Source: Novosphingobium sp. ERN07 (GTDB lineage: Bacteria; Pseudomonadota; Alphaproteobacteria; Sphingomonadales; Sphingomonadaceae). From it: DNA of 64,000 bases. The notes beneath the pieces are model-generated. The model worked only from the letters and a program-made list of their open reading frames with translations. It searched no databases and was not told the origin of the DNA. The stretch spans positions 78,955 through 142,954 of the forward strand of contig NZ_JABAID010000009.1 in NCBI RefSeq assembly GCF_012641335.1. Direction: 5' to 3'. Shown in pieces: positions 17,744 to 26,449 of this stretch (within the stretch, counting starts at the first letter, position 1; every line of letters begins with the position of its first letter). Position numbers and translations under genes: made by a program.

Positions 17744-17788
17744 AAAATGGGGGTGCAGCTTCGCCAGAGCTACGGGGTATGCACCCCC
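17744..17788 (-). terminator. likely terminator of the chemoreceptor gene
   Basis: A perfect 9-bp inverted repeat GGGGGTGCA/TGCACCCCC (17749-17757 and 17780-17788) separated by 22 bp. On the minus strand it is followed by CATTTTCCTTGCTTTTCC. It sits 20 bp past the chemoreceptor stop and upstream of rpsA, so it would separate the two transcripts. Confidence 0.6.
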
Positions 17789-17808
17789 TATGGCCTCAAA
17801 TGCTCGCA

Positions 17809-19590
17809 TCAGGCGGCTAGTCTTGTCGAATACCCATAGCTTGTCGTTCCACTTTGCCCCCGGCCCAGATCGAACCGTTCCACCAACTGCAGCAAATTCA
17901 TGGCTGCAGAGGACAGGTGCTGCGATGCCGCAGTCGATTCCTCGACCAGTGCGGCGTTCTGTTGGGTTATCCGATCCATATCGCTGACCACGGTGTTGAC
18001 TTGCGCGATTGCCTGGGATTGCTCGCCAGTTGCCGCAGCAATCGTCGTGATCTTTTCAGACAGGCGAGCGGTGTGCTGCATGATACCATCCAGCGCGGTT
18101 TGCGTCTGTCCGATCAGCTTTACACCGTCTGCAACTTCCTGTTCGCTCGCTTTGATGATCGCTGTGATTTCCGAGGCCGCATCGGCAGAACGCTGCGCCA
18201 AAGCGCGCACTTCGTTGGCCACCACAGCAAAGCCCCTGCCGGATTCGCCGGCACGCGCAGCTTCGACCCCGGCATTGAGCGCCAGCAGGTTGGTTTGAAA
18301 GGCGATGCCATCGATCAGCGAGACGATTTCGCCCATCTTCGCACTGGATCGCGCAATTTCCTCGATTGCGGCAACAGCGCGCGCCATCATCTCGCCGCCT
18401 TGCCCGGCTTCGTTGCTGGCCCGGTCTGCAATTGCGCTGGCTTCATCCGCATTCGTAGAGGTATCACGCACCGAATCCAGCAACTGGCGCACGGCTGCAG
18501 CCGATTCCTCAAGTGCTGCGGCCTGACTCTCTGTCCGGCCTGAAAGATCGGTCGCTGCACTGGCGATCTCGCTCGCTCCGGTGCGCACGTTCTGCGAGCC
18601 CTGCACAACCTCTGCGATAACCGCAGCCAGAGAGGCAGTTGTCTGGTTGAAGTCCCGACGCAGCGCTTCGTACTCTTCAGGAAAAGCGGCGTGGATGCGG
18701 CAGTCCAGTTTGCCGTCTCGCAACAAAGCAAGACCGGTCGCGAGTCCATCAACCATGCGCTTTTGCACTTCCATCCGCGCTTCGGCTTCCTCGCGAGTGC
18801 GGCAGGCGATGGCATCCTTGATCGCCTGAAGAGCGCGGCCAATGCCGCCCACCTCATCGCCATTTTCAAGATAAGGTACATCTCGATCAAGATTGCCCGA
18901 TGCCATATCTTCCATTGCCGCGGTTATCCCTGCCAGCGGGCGCGCCACGCGAAGAAGTGTCACGGCTACGACGAGCGTGGCAATCACGGCTGCAAGACCC
19001 GCGACGATCACAGATGCGTTCTGTGCGGAATGGCCTGCTGCCTCGCTGGCATCACCGGATTCTTTTGCCAGTTTTTCATTGAAGTAGAGGATGGCTTTCA
19101 TTGCTTCAGATAGCGCTACGTTTTTGGGGGCGAGGTCAACGTTGAAAGCGTTGGTCGCTTCTGTGTTCTTGAGTTGGAGCGAAAGCTTGCGGATGGGGTC
19201 GGCAGAAGCCTTCCACTCGGTCCACGAGGCGTCTATGGAATCAAGCAATTTTTCCTCGTCAGGGCCGACCAACATAGGTCGGTAATCGGTCAATGATTTG
19301 TCGACCGCAGCCATTTTTGAAGATAATTCGTCTTCGACAACTCGGGTTTCTTCGATGTTGGGCGCGAGGATACTGCGGGTCAACGCGATGCGCGCTTCCA
19401 GTATATTTGCGTTAAGGTTGGAAAGCTGAACCATCGAGGGCACAATATTTGTCGTAACCAACTCGGTTTTCGCAACCATGTTTGCGGAACTGGTGTACGC
19501 GACAAATGCACCACCGATTGCTACAAGCGCCAGAAGCACGTTCCCCAAGACGGAAAACGTTCTGATTTTGATGTTTGCAAACAAAGCCAC
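17809..19590 (-). CDS. methyl-accepting chemotaxis protein
   Basis: A 593-residue membrane chemoreceptor. From the GTG at 19590 (preceded by ACGAGG) the layout is: membrane helix about residues 10-31, a four-helix-bundle type periplasmic sensor about 35-190 ([22 protein letters not shown]), second membrane helix about 195-215 ([20 protein letters not shown]), HAMP domain ([25 protein letters not shown]), and a cytoplasmic signalling hairpin whose tip [23 protein letters not shown] is the CheA/CheW contact. The tail ends without a CheR-binding pentapeptide such as NWETF. No che genes are nearby, so it must signal to an array encoded elsewhere. It lies between cmk and rpsA, which looks like a lineage-specific insertion. 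Confidence 0.93.
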   Translation of the reverse strand: MALFANIKIRTFSVLGNVLLALVAIGGAFVAYTSSANMVAKTELVTTNIVPSMVQLSNLNANILEARIALTRSILAPNIEETRVVEDELSSKMAAVDKSLTDYRPMLVGPDEEKLLDSIDASWTEWKASADPIRKLSLQLKNTEATNAFNVDLAPKNVALSEAMKAILYFNEKLAKESGDASEAAGHSAQNASVIVAGLAAVIATLVVAVTLLRVARPLAGITAAMEDMASGNLDRDVPYLENGDEVGGIGRALQAIKDAIACRTREEAEARMEVQKRMVDGLATGLALLRDGKLDCRIHAAFPEEYEALRRDFNQTTASLAAVIAEVVQGSQNVRTGASEIASAATDLSGRTESQAAALEESAAAVRQLLDSVRDTSTNADEASAIADRASNEAGQGGEMMARAVAAIEEIARSSAKMGEIVSLIDGIAFQTNLLALNAGVEAARAGESGRGFAVVANEVRALAQRSADAASEITAIIKASEQEVADGVKLIGQTQTALDGIMQHTARLSEKITTIAAATGEQSQAIAQVNTVVSDMDRITQQNAALVEESTAASQHLSSAAMNLLQLVERFDLGRGQSGTTSYGYSTRLAA

Positions 19591-19716
19591 GGCATGAACC
19601 TCGTTCCGGCAGATCGGCGCATTCCGATGCCATTTTGGGGCACTTGCCATGTGGACCGTAATCAATCCGCTCGATGGGCATTAGGTATGAGTTCTAGAAA
19701 CGGTTGCCGATTAGAA

Positions 19717-20367
19717 TTAACCAGATTTCGCAGCACTGCACTTACCTGCCGCCACCTGCTTCTCCACCAGCGCAATCGCCGTCGCCACCGCCATTTCCTT
19801 GGTCAGGTTAGACGTATCCAGCAACGTCGCCCCCTCCGCGTGCCGCAACGGAGCCTCGGCCCGGTTTCGGTCGCGCTCATCCCGCTCCGCAAGATCAGCT
19901 TCGATGGCCTCGCGCTCCACATCCTTGCCCAGACCCTTCATCTCCACCCAGCGCCGCATCGCGCGGGCGCTGACGCTGGCGGTGACGAACAGCTTGGCGT
20001 CGGCGTGGGGCGCAATAACCGTCGCGATGTCGCGCCCGTCCAGAACCGCACCGCCTGCTTGGTTTGCAAAGGCCTGTTGCCGTGCCAGCAGCGCCGTGCG
20101 CACGGGGGGATGCACCGAAACGCGGCTGGCATAGCCGCCGCTTTCCTCACTGCGCAGTTCGGGATCGTCCAGTAGGCTTTCGGGAAAATGGCAGGCGGCC
20201 AACGCTGCATCCGCGTCATCCGGGTTGCCGCCGCTTAGCATTACCTGCCGCCCCACCGCGCGATAGAGCAGGCCGGTGTCCAGATGGGGCAGGGCGAAAT
20301 GTGCGGCGAGCGCCTTGGCGATGGTGCCTTTGCCCGAAGCGGTCGGGCCATCCACGGCGATGATCAT
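19717..20367 (-). CDS. cmk: cytidylate kinase
   Basis: Phosphorylates CMP and dCMP to the diphosphates. The ATG at 20367 begins MIIAVDGPTASGKGTIAKAL, the P-loop N-terminus, and overlaps the previous stop (ATGA) with AGGAA upstream; a GTG two codons earlier is the alternative. Other family blocks are LPHLDTGLLYRAVG (nucleotide-binding), VLDGRDIATVIAPHADAKLFVTAS and a CMP-binding insert with DERDRNRAEAPLRHAEGATLLDTS. The length of 216 residues is usual. It is encoded in an aroA-(small membrane protein)-cmk run, a common proteobacterial cluster linking aromatic synthesis and nucleotide metabolism only by position. Confidence 0.95.
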   Translation of the reverse strand: MIIAVDGPTASGKGTIAKALAAHFALPHLDTGLLYRAVGRQVMLSGGNPDDADAALAACHFPESLLDDPELRSEESGGYASRVSVHPPVRTALLARQQAFANQAGGAVLDGRDIATVIAPHADAKLFVTASVSARAMRRWVEMKGLGKDVEREAIEADLAERDERDRNRAEAPLRHAEGATLLDTSNLTKEMAVATAIALVEKQVAAGKCSAAKSG

Positions 20368-20618
20368 TGGCACTTCCTGTTCCTGAACGCCTTAACCAGC
20401 CCCCAGATCGCAATTGCCGCCCAGAAGAACTCCAGCACGAACGAGGCGGGGTTCATGTGCACCAGCAGCGAAATCGTCAACAGCGCGGCACCCAGCAGAT
20501 TGACGCCATGCTGCACGAACGGATTGGGCCGTTCCAGCTTGGTGACATAGGCGTAGGCGAAGATGATGCAGGCGGTGCCGCAAAACCCTATCGCATTGGC
20601 AAGCGCAGGATTTATCAA
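20364..20618 (-). CDS. small three-helix membrane protein (CBU_0592-like)
   Basis: An 84-residue hydrophobic protein with three membrane segments: about residues 8-25 (NAIGFCGTACIIFAYAYV), 38-54 (GVNLLGAALLTISLLVH) and 61-76 (VLEFFWAAIAIWGLVK). The pattern resembles the small CBU_0592-type membrane proteins, whose function is not known. Translation starts at a TTG (20618) overlapping the aroA stop as TTGA, and its own stop overlaps the cmk ATG, so it is wedged between the two genes with translational coupling on both sides. That tight packing argues it is a real gene despite the rare start codon. Confidence 0.75.
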   Translation of the reverse strand: MINPALANAIGFCGTACIIFAYAYVTKLERPNPFVQHGVNLLGAALLTISLLVHMNPASFVLEFFWAAIAIWGLVKAFRNRKCQ

Positions 20619-21961
20619 CGCGCCGCGCTTTCCAGTAGACTTTCAAATATCGGGAAGCTGGTGGCGATGGGCCGCGTATTGTCCACTTCCACGCCGCGCT
20701 TGCTGGCAATGCCGGCAATCGCCATCGCCATCGCAATGCGGTGATCGAGGTGCGTCACCACGCTTGCGCCCTCTTCCGTGCCGGGCAGGGGATCGCCGCC
20801 GTTGCCATTGATGATCAGCCCGTCTTCGGTCTCGGTCACCGTTGCGCCTGCCAGTTCCAGAGCGGCGCGCATGGCGCTGATCCGGTCAGATTCCTTCACG
20901 CGCAGTTCTTCAAGGCCGGTGGTCACCGTGCGTCCCTTGGCCAGCGCTGCGGCCACGAACAGCACCGGGAATTCGTCCACCATGCTCGGCACCACGGCGG
21001 GGTCCACCTCGATGCCGGTCAGCAGCGAATGGCGCACGCGCAGGTCAGCCACCGGCTCGCCCCCGACATCGCGCCGGTCCAGTTCCTCGATGTTTCCGCC
21101 CATCAAGCGCAGCACATCGAACAGCGCGGCGCGCGTGGGGTTCAGCCCGACGTTTTCCACCACAAGTTCCGACCCTTCGACCAGCAGCGCAGCCACAACG
21201 AAGAATGCGGCGGACGAGGGATCGCCCGGCACCACGATATCCTGCGGCTTCAGTTCCGCTTCACCGCGCACGCGGATCACTCGCGCACCATCATCGGCAA
21301 TGTCCACCGTCAGTTCTGCCCCGAATCCGCGCAGCATACGCTCCGAATGGTCGCGCGTCGGCACGGGTTCGATCACCGTGGTGATTCCCGGCGTGTTAAG
21401 CCCCGCCAGCAGGATCGCGCTTTTCACTTGCGCCGATGCCACCGGCAGCCGGTATTCGATCGGCACGGCAGGTGAAATCCCGCGCAGGGTGAGGGGAAGC
21501 CGCCCTCCGGGGCTGGCGGTAAATTCCGCGCCCATCGTGGAAAGCGGATCGATCACGCGGCCCATCGGGCGCTTGGACAGCGAGCCGTCGCCCACGAACG
21601 TCGCGGTAATCGGATGCGTGGCGACAAGGCCCATCAGCAGGCGGGTGGACGTGCCCGAATTGCCCATGTCGAGCGCCGCTTGCGGTTGCAGCAGCCCGCC
21701 CACGCCCACGCCATGAACGTGCCACGTCCCATCGGGGTCGCGCTCTATCGAAGCGCCCATCGCGCGCATGGCGGCGGCGGTGGAGAGCACGTCTTCGCCT
21801 TCCAATAGCCCGGTCACCCGCGTTTCGCCCACCGCCAGCGCGCCCAGCATGATAGAGCGATGGCTGATCGATTTGTCGCCCGGCACGCGAATCCGCCCGG
21901 TCAGCGGGCCGGAGGCGGTGAAGCGGCGGGGGCGCATCTGCGCTGAATCGTGTGAGGACAC
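20615..21961 (-). CDS. aroA: 3-phosphoshikimate 1-carboxyvinyltransferase (EPSP synthase)
   Basis: Sixth step of the shikimate pathway, joining shikimate-3-phosphate and PEP. About 448 residues from a GTG at 21961 (an ATG at 21937 is an alternative start). Conserved blocks: [21 protein letters not shown] (S3P and PEP binding Lys-Ser), [17 protein letters not shown] (the LxNxGTxxR type loop), [35 protein letters not shown] and the C-terminal [13 protein letters not shown] and [12 protein letters not shown]. The loop reads GNSGTST with Ala-type class II features rather than the classic E. coli GNAGTAMR, typical of class II, glyphosate-tolerant enzymes of alphaproteobacteria; that tolerance is family knowledge, not shown here. 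Confidence 0.95.
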   Translation of the reverse strand: MSSHDSAQMRPRRFTASGPLTGRIRVPGDKSISHRSIMLGALAVGETRVTGLLEGEDVLSTAAAMRAMGASIERDPDGTWHVHGVGVGGLLQPQAALDMGNSGTSTRLLMGLVATHPITATFVGDGSLSKRPMGRVIDPLSTMGAEFTASPGGRLPLTLRGISPAVPIEYRLPVASAQVKSAILLAGLNTPGITTVIEPVPTRDHSERMLRGFGAELTVDIADDGARVIRVRGEAELKPQDIVVPGDPSSAAFFVVAALLVEGSELVVENVGLNPTRAALFDVLRLMGGNIEELDRRDVGGEPVADLRVRHSLLTGIEVDPAVVPSMVDEFPVLFVAAALAKGRTVTTGLEELRVKESDRISAMRAALELAGATVTETEDGLIINGNGGDPLPGTEEGASVVTHLDHRIAMAMAIAGIASKRGVEVDNTRPIATSFPIFESLLESAAR

Positions 21962-22133
21962 GTTGGCTCTTTCAGGTCGGGGAGGGCGGATAAAGCGCGC
22001 GGCTTTTGACAGCAGCGCGCCGCTATGGCAAGGCGCGCGCTCTCTTGATTCCGCGAAGCTGCGGACCCATCAAGCGTGCAGTTTCTCCGCCCGGCCAATT
22101 TCATCTGTGTCGGGCCAGTCTTGAGGAAGTTTC

Positions 22134-22451
22134 ATGGTCAAGCCGGAATGGGGCGCCAAGCACGGTTGTCCGAAGTGTGGCACCCGCTTCTACGATCTGG
22201 GCAATGCCGACCCGATCACCTGTGTCGAGTGCAAGTACACCTGGACTGCCGAGCCGGTGCTCAAGTCGAAGCAGCCGATTCCCTATGAGGAAATCCAGAA
22301 AGAAAAGGCCGACGTCGCGCCTGACGTGGATTTGGCCGATGAGGATCTGGACATCGACGAAGACGGCGATTCGCCCGACAACGACGTTGACCTTGGCGGT
22401 GACGACGATCTGGGCGTTGCCGGTCACGATGGCGACGACGACGAAGTTTGA
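22134..22451 (+). CDS. TIGR02300 family (FYDLN acid) zinc-ribbon protein
   Basis: A 105-residue protein with two clear halves. The N-terminus carries a zinc ribbon with C12-x-x-C15 (HGCPKCGTRFYDLGNADPI) and C-x-x-C (ITCVECKYTW) and the family-defining FYDL block. The C-terminal half is almost purely acidic (DVDLADEDLDIDEDGDSPD and onwards). This family is restricted largely to Alphaproteobacteria and has no known function; an RNA- or protein-binding role has been guessed. It starts with ATG behind GAGGAAG and is divergent from aroA. Confidence 0.9.
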   Translation: MVKPEWGAKHGCPKCGTRFYDLGNADPITCVECKYTWTAEPVLKSKQPIPYEEIQKEKADVAPDVDLADEDLDIDEDGDSPDNDVDLGGDDDLGVAGHDGDDDEV

Positions 22452-22460
22452 TATGTTTTC

Positions 22461-22484
22461 GGGGCCGGTTTTCGGACCGGCTCC
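22461..22484 (+). terminator. hairpin after the TIGR02300 gene
   Basis: A 9-bp stem GGGGCCGGT/ACCGGCTCC with one G-U pair, 9 bp after the stop codon. It is followed by AACAAAATTT, not a proper U-tract, so termination is plausible but not certain. Confidence 0.45.
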
Positions 22485-22609
22485 AACAAAATTTGCCGTT
22501 GGGAAATTTTGGTCTTGTCAGCCGCAACACTCTCCCTTAGAGGCGCGGCTCCCGGCGAGATACACCCGCCGGAACAGCCCGCCTCCCACGGCGGACCTGT
22601 CGGAAATGT

Positions 22610-22685
22610 GGGGCCTTAGCTCAGCTGGGAGAGCGCCTGCATGGCATGCAGGAGGTCAGCGGTTCGATCCCGCTAGGCTCCACCA
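22610..22685 (+). tRNA. tRNA-Ala (anticodon GGC)
   Basis: A complete 76-base cloverleaf. The acceptor stem GGGGCCT pairs with AGGCTCC, the D-arm is GCTCAGCTGGGAGAGC, the anticodon stem CCTGC/GCAGG holds the loop ATGGCAT with anticodon GGC, and the T-arm is the usual GCGGTTCGATCCCGC. The 3' CCA is encoded. An intrinsic terminator follows 10 bp downstream. Confidence 0.97.
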
Positions 22686-22694
22686 TTTCTCCAA

Positions 22695-22722
22695 CAAAAG
22701 CCGCCGAAAGGCGGCTTTTTGC
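22695..22722 (+). terminator. terminator of tRNA-Ala
   Basis: A perfect 9-bp stem AAAGCCGCC/GGCGGCTTT with a GAAA tetraloop, followed by TTGCGTTTT. Strong and correctly placed after the tRNA. Confidence 0.88.
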
Positions 22723-22776
22723 GTTTTGGCGCAAGTGTTTGCGGTGCATTTCCGAAGTGCACCTAGATGCACCTAG

Positions 22777-22812
22777 CAGCACTCAAGACGCACCGAGGCG
22801 TCTTGAGTGCTG
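22777..22812. repeat. 15-bp perfect inverted repeat without a U-tract
   Basis: Arms CAGCACTCAAGACGC and GCGTCTTGAGTGCTG with a 6-base loop ACCGAG. It lies between the tRNA-Ala terminator and the end of the oxygenase gene on the other strand. Just before it, TGCACCTAG occurs twice in tandem (22757-22775). Neither strand has a run of T after the hairpin, so it is not a standard terminator, although it could still help end the oxygenase transcript. Confidence 0.7.
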
Positions 22813-22821
22813 TGCTGAACG

Positions 22822-23763
22822 CTACTTCTTCAGCCCGATTTCGCGCAGGCGTTCCTGCAGGTAATCGTCCGCCGTGATCGACACCGGATAGCGGTCGGGA
22901 TTTTCGTCCGTGATGCACTGCGGCAGCGTCTTGAACGGAAAATCGCTGCGCAGGTGCAGGAAGAACGGCATCGAATAACGGCTGTGCTTTGCCCGCTCGC
23001 CTTCCGGGTTGCGCACGCGGTGCGTGGTGGAGGGCAAGACGTGATTCGTCAGTCGTTGCAGCATGTCCCCGATATTCACCGCCAGCGCGCCTTCGGGTGG
23101 GGATACGCTGATCCATTCGCCTGATTTCGCAAGCAATTCCAGGCCTGCTTCTTCCGCTCCCAGCAGCAGCGTGATCAGATTGATATCCTCATGCGCGCCC
23201 GCCCGAATCGCGCCCGGTTCCGCGTCAGCGGGCAGCGGCGGGTAATGGAGCAGGCGCATGACCGAATTGCCGTCCTCAATCGCCGGCTCGAACCAATGTT
23301 CATCAAGGCCGAGCCATACCGCGATGCGCGACAGGATGCGCGCGCCAACGCGGTCGAATTCGGCGTAGAGTTCCTCGAACGTCTCGCGGAAACCTTCGGG
23401 GCGGGTTGGCCAGATGTTGGGGAACATCGACATCGCGGCGAGGGGGTGGTCGGCGGGCAGATTACGTCCGACGTGCCAGAACTCTTTGAGATCGTGGCGT
23501 TTTGCGCCCTTGGCGATTTCGGTGCCGAAAGGCGTGTAGCCGCGCGCACCGCCAAGGCCGTCGATATAGTATGTGCGCTTTTCGTCTTCGGGCAGCGCGA
23601 AAAATTCGGCGGTCAGTTTCCAGGCTCGGGCGATCAGAGCGGGGTCGATCCCGTGGTCTTTCACCATCGCGAAGCCGAAGGCCTGGAAAGATTCGCCAAG
23701 TTCGCGGGAAAGCGCGTCGGCTTCGGTGGTCAACGAGATCACCGGCAAGGTTTTGAGGGGCAT
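22822..23763 (-). CDS. 2-oxoglutarate/Fe(II)-dependent oxygenase (isopenicillin N synthase family)
   Basis: A 313-residue soluble non-haem iron oxygenase; substrate unknown. The N-terminal MPLKTLPVISLTTEADALSRELGESFQAFGFAMVKDHG is the DIOX_N-type region. The catalytic jelly roll carries the iron triad H191-x-D193 (AGAHEDINLITLLLG) and H248 (STTHRVRNP), and the 2-oxoglutarate-binding R262-x-S264 (HSRYSMPFF). I chose the ATG at 23763; the frame runs 34 codons farther upstream, overlapping the divergent EVE gene. Such proteins in many bacteria are annotated 'isopenicillin N synthase family' without any link to antibiotic synthesis. Confidence 0.9.
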   Translation of the reverse strand: MPLKTLPVISLTTEADALSRELGESFQAFGFAMVKDHGIDPALIARAWKLTAEFFALPEDEKRTYYIDGLGGARGYTPFGTEIAKGAKRHDLKEFWHVGRNLPADHPLAAMSMFPNIWPTRPEGFRETFEELYAEFDRVGARILSRIAVWLGLDEHWFEPAIEDGNSVMRLLHYPPLPADAEPGAIRAGAHEDINLITLLLGAEEAGLELLAKSGEWISVSPPEGALAVNIGDMLQRLTNHVLPSTTHRVRNPEGERAKHSRYSMPFFLHLRSDFPFKTLPQCITDENPDRYPVSITADDYLQERLREIGLKK

Positions 23764-23827
23764 GGTGTTCCAGTTCGGAAAATTGTCGCTATGGAAACCG
23801 CCTGTAACGGGATTCTCGCGGGGTTTC

Positions 23828-24271
23828 ATGACCAAAATCAACATCACGGACACGGCTGGCCGCAACCTCTGGCTGATGAAATCTGAACCTGACGTCTATG
23901 GCTGGGACGATCTTGTGGCCGAGGGTGAGGGGACGTGGGACGGGGTGCGCAATCACCTTGCCGCGCGCAATTTGCGCACGATGCAGCCGGGCGATCTGGC
24001 GTTTTTCTACCATTCGAACATCGGGGTCGAAGTGGTGGGCGTGATCGTGATCAGCGAGGGCGGCTTGACCGATCCGACCGATCCCGATGGCAAGTGGGCG
24101 GCCGTGAAAGTGAAGCCAGTGCAGAAGTTGCCGCAGACCGTGACGCTCAAACAGGTGAAGGCGACGCCCGAATTGCAGGAGATGGACCTGATCCGCCTTT
24201 CGCGGCTTTCGGTGGGGGCGGTGCGGCCGGAAGAGTGGATGCAAATCTTGAAGATGGCTGGCGCGATCTGA
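23828..24271 (+). CDS. EVE domain-containing protein
   Basis: A 147-residue protein that is essentially one EVE domain (PUA-like fold), starting MTKINITDTAGRNLWLMKSEPDVYGWDDL. The KSEP block, the TWDGVRNHLAARNLRTMQPGDLAFFYHS region and VKPVQKLPQTVTLKQVKATPEL are family hallmarks shared with thymocyte nuclear protein 1. The fold binds modified bases or RNA in studied members; a housekeeping role in RNA or modified DNA recognition is the best guess. No defence or restriction genes flank it, so its known use in methyl-specific restriction fusions is not indicated here. Divergent from the oxygenase gene. Confidence 0.9.
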   Translation: MTKINITDTAGRNLWLMKSEPDVYGWDDLVAEGEGTWDGVRNHLAARNLRTMQPGDLAFFYHSNIGVEVVGVIVISEGGLTDPTDPDGKWAAVKVKPVQKLPQTVTLKQVKATPELQEMDLIRLSRLSVGAVRPEEWMQILKMAGAI

Positions 24272-24350
24272 TTGGAACCGGATGGCGATATCGGCGTTTT
24301 CATTTCCGAAGGGGCGATAGACATCGCCTGAAAAATCAAGGAGATATGCT

Positions 24351-24533
24351 GTGGGTGAACTCACCGACAAGGCCAAGGGTCTGGCCAACGAAGCTGCCGG
24401 CAACGTGAAGCAGGCCGTCGGCAAGGCGACCGGCAACGCCAGCCTTCACGCCGAAGGTGTCGCGCAGGAGCGCAAGGGCGAGGCGCAGCAGGTCAAGGGC
24501 AAGGTCAAAGGCGCGCTGGGCGACAGCATCTGA
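24351..24533 (+). CDS. CsbD family stress protein
   Basis: A 60-residue hydrophilic, alanine/lysine/glycine-rich protein (GELTDKAKGLANEAAGNVKQ ... KGEAQQVKGKVKGALGDSI) matching the CsbD family, small general-stress proteins of unknown mechanism. It starts with GTG at 24351 behind a strong AAGGAGA, and is followed by two hairpins. Likely expressed under stress, but I see no sigma-factor box that I would stand behind. Confidence 0.9.
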   Translation: MGELTDKAKGLANEAAGNVKQAVGKATGNASLHAEGVAQERKGEAQQVKGKVKGALGDSI

Positions 24534-24550
24534 CCTGACCATTAAATTTT

Positions 24551-24618
24551 CGACTGGCGCAGTCTTCCTCGGCCAGTCGATGTGAGGGCCGTCCCATAGC
24601 GGGGCGGCCCTTGTCGTT
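24551..24618 (+). terminator. double hairpin terminator after csbD-like gene
   Basis: First stem CGACTGGC/GCCAGTCG (24551-24558, 24572-24579). Second stem AGGGCCG/CGGCCCT (24585-24591, 24605-24611) followed by TGTCGTTTC. Together they should end the CsbD transcript. Confidence 0.7.
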
Positions 24619-24725
24619 TCGGTGTCGGATTGGGCCGGTGCGACCTTCTGTCCCGCCTTGGAACGTTCCTGAAAACGGCGGAAAAGCAGGATACCGAAAG
24701 GTGAATAAAGCGTTAAGCAGGCGTC

Positions 24726-24995
24726 ATGAACAGGTCGCTCGCTCCCGCCTCCGTTGCCGCATACGGCACTGCCCGCAATTCGTTCCGTGCATCGCTGCCG
24801 CGCCACGTGCTGCGCGAACTGCCGAGCTATGAGCCGGAAGTGATTGCCGCGATGCGCCGCGCCGAGGAGCGCCTGCGCGAAATGGACGTGCGGTCAGAAC
24901 CCGTCGATCTGAAGCGCATCACGATGCAGGATGTGCGCGATTTCCTGATTGCTTACTGCGCGTGCTTCATGGCGGTGATGGCGTTCATCGCCTGA
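24726..24995 (+). CDS. hypothetical protein with C-terminal membrane segment
   Basis: An 89-residue protein that I do not recognise. The N-terminal two thirds are charged and probably helical (PSYEPEVIAAMRRAEERLREMDVRSEPVDLKRITMQDVRDF), and the last about 18 residues (LIAYCACFMAVMAFIA) form a hydrophobic tail that could anchor it in the inner membrane. Strong codon bias in the GC-rich style of neighbours supports a real gene. It converges with the LplT-like transporter gene with only 4 bp between stop codons. Confidence 0.65.
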   Translation: MNRSLAPASVAAYGTARNSFRASLPRHVLRELPSYEPEVIAAMRRAEERLREMDVRSEPVDLKRITMQDVRDFLIAYCACFMAVMAFIA

Positions 24996-24999
24996 CCGC

Positions 25000-26310
25000 T
25001 CACGCAGCCTTCGCCGCTTTCTCCGCCTTGTAGAGCAGCCAGCCCAGCCAGGCTGAAACCACGCACATTGCTGCGCCCAGCAGGAGCTGATCGACCAGCG
25101 CCACGCCGAAGTGGCTTAGCGCCCCAGCGAGCAATGCGCCGATCACCATAGCGCCCGAATTGACGATATTGTTTGCGGCAATCGTGCGGGCGGTTTCCGA
25201 TTTATCGACCACGGTGGTGAGAAAGGCATAGAGCGGAACGACGAACATGCCACCCGCCACGGCGATGCCCAAAAGGCAGAGCAGCAGGGGAATGGCAAGC
25301 GGTTGGACCACGAAGGTGGCAACGTCCATCAACTGCTGCCCCGGCATGTCGGGCCACATCTTGCACACGAGGTGGAAGGCGGTGACGAAGGCACCCATCA
25401 CCAAGACCGATGCCGGCGAGAAGCGAGCCGAGACCGTGCCTTTGAGCAGTGCGTTGATCGACATCGAGCCAATGGCGATGCCCACTGAGAAGATCACGAG
25501 GAACAGGCTGGCCACTTCCTTGCTGGCGTAGAGCACGTTCTTTGCGAGCGGCGGGAACTGGATGAACAGCACGGTGCCGACGGTCCAGAAAAAGCTGATG
25601 GCCACAATCGCCATGAACACCTGCCGGTGGCGCGTGGTGTTGCGGATCAGCCGCCATGATGCGGTGAAGACGTTGAAGTCGATCTTCTGCGCTTCTTGCA
25701 GCGGCGGTGCTGGCGGCACTTGCCGACCAGAAACGTAGCCGATCAGCGCCGTAACAACGACGCCGCCGGCAGCGACTTCTACCGGAATCCAGCCCGCCAG
25801 AATCGTGCCTGCAAGGATAGCAATATAAGTGCCTGCCTCGACCAGACCGGTGCCTGCCAGCACTTCGTGATCGTGCAGATGCTGCGGCAGGATCGCGTAC
25901 TTGATCGGGCCGAAGAACGTGGAGTGGACGCCCATTGCGAGCAGGGCGGCCAGCATCAGCGGGATGGCGATGGATTGCACTTCCATGCCCAGCCACGCCA
26001 TGACCAGCCCTGCGCCGCCGACCAGCATGATCGCGATTTCGCACGCTTTCACCACGCGGATGATCTTCGCCTTGTCGCGCATGTCGGCCAGTTGCCCGGC
26101 GAGTGCGGAAAGCAGGAAGAACGGCAGGATGAAAAGTGCAGAGGCAATGGCCGAAAAGCGCGCCTCTTCCGCTTCGGAACTGTACACGCTGTAGACCGCG
26201 TAGAGGACCATCGCGTTCTTGTAGAGATTGTCGTTGAAGGCCCCCAGAAGCTGGGTGACGAACAATGGCAGGAAGCGGCGCGTGCGCACCAGATGTGTCG
26301 ATGTTGTCAT
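25000..26310 (-). CDS. MFS transporter, lysophospholipid transporter LplT-like
   Basis: A 436-residue major facilitator protein with about twelve membrane helices. The N-terminus RRFLPLFVTQLLGAFNDNLYKNAMVLYAV with the FNDN block and the segment STFFGPIKYAILPQHLHDHEVLAGTGLVEAGTYIAIL are typical of the LplT branch, which flips lysophospholipids inward for re-acylation; in many proteobacteria it is fused to the acyltransferase Aas. Here the acyltransferase and acyl-ACP synthetase parts are missing, so transport substrate is an inference. Divergent from pgsA, another phospholipid gene, across 139 bp. Confidence 0.85.
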   Translation of the reverse strand: MTTSTHLVRTRRFLPLFVTQLLGAFNDNLYKNAMVLYAVYSVYSSEAEEARFSAIASALFILPFFLLSALAGQLADMRDKAKIIRVVKACEIAIMLVGGAGLVMAWLGMEVQSIAIPLMLAALLAMGVHSTFFGPIKYAILPQHLHDHEVLAGTGLVEAGTYIAILAGTILAGWIPVEVAAGGVVVTALIGYVSGRQVPPAPPLQEAQKIDFNVFTASWRLIRNTTRHRQVFMAIVAISFFWTVGTVLFIQFPPLAKNVLYASKEVASLFLVIFSVGIAIGSMSINALLKGTVSARFSPASVLVMGAFVTAFHLVCKMWPDMPGQQLMDVATFVVQPLAIPLLLCLLGIAVAGGMFVVPLYAFLTTVVDKSETARTIAANNIVNSGAMVIGALLAGALSHFGVALVDQLLLGAAMCVVSAWLGWLLYKAEKAAKAA

Positions 26311-26449
26311 TTAATCCGTTGCCAGCATCTCTACTCGTGCGCACCCTTAGCCCGGTGAGGGGCGTGGGCAAGCAGTTTTGAAGATTGATGCGGTAGGCTG
26401 CGAATGTTGCGATTCCGTTTGTCGTATTTGCGCGCTATGCCGGGGACCG

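Noticed and set aside
15805..17820. A 671-codon plus-strand frame over rpsA
   Set aside because: It is the antisense shadow of ribosomal protein S1; its repeats mirror the S1 repeats of the real gene.
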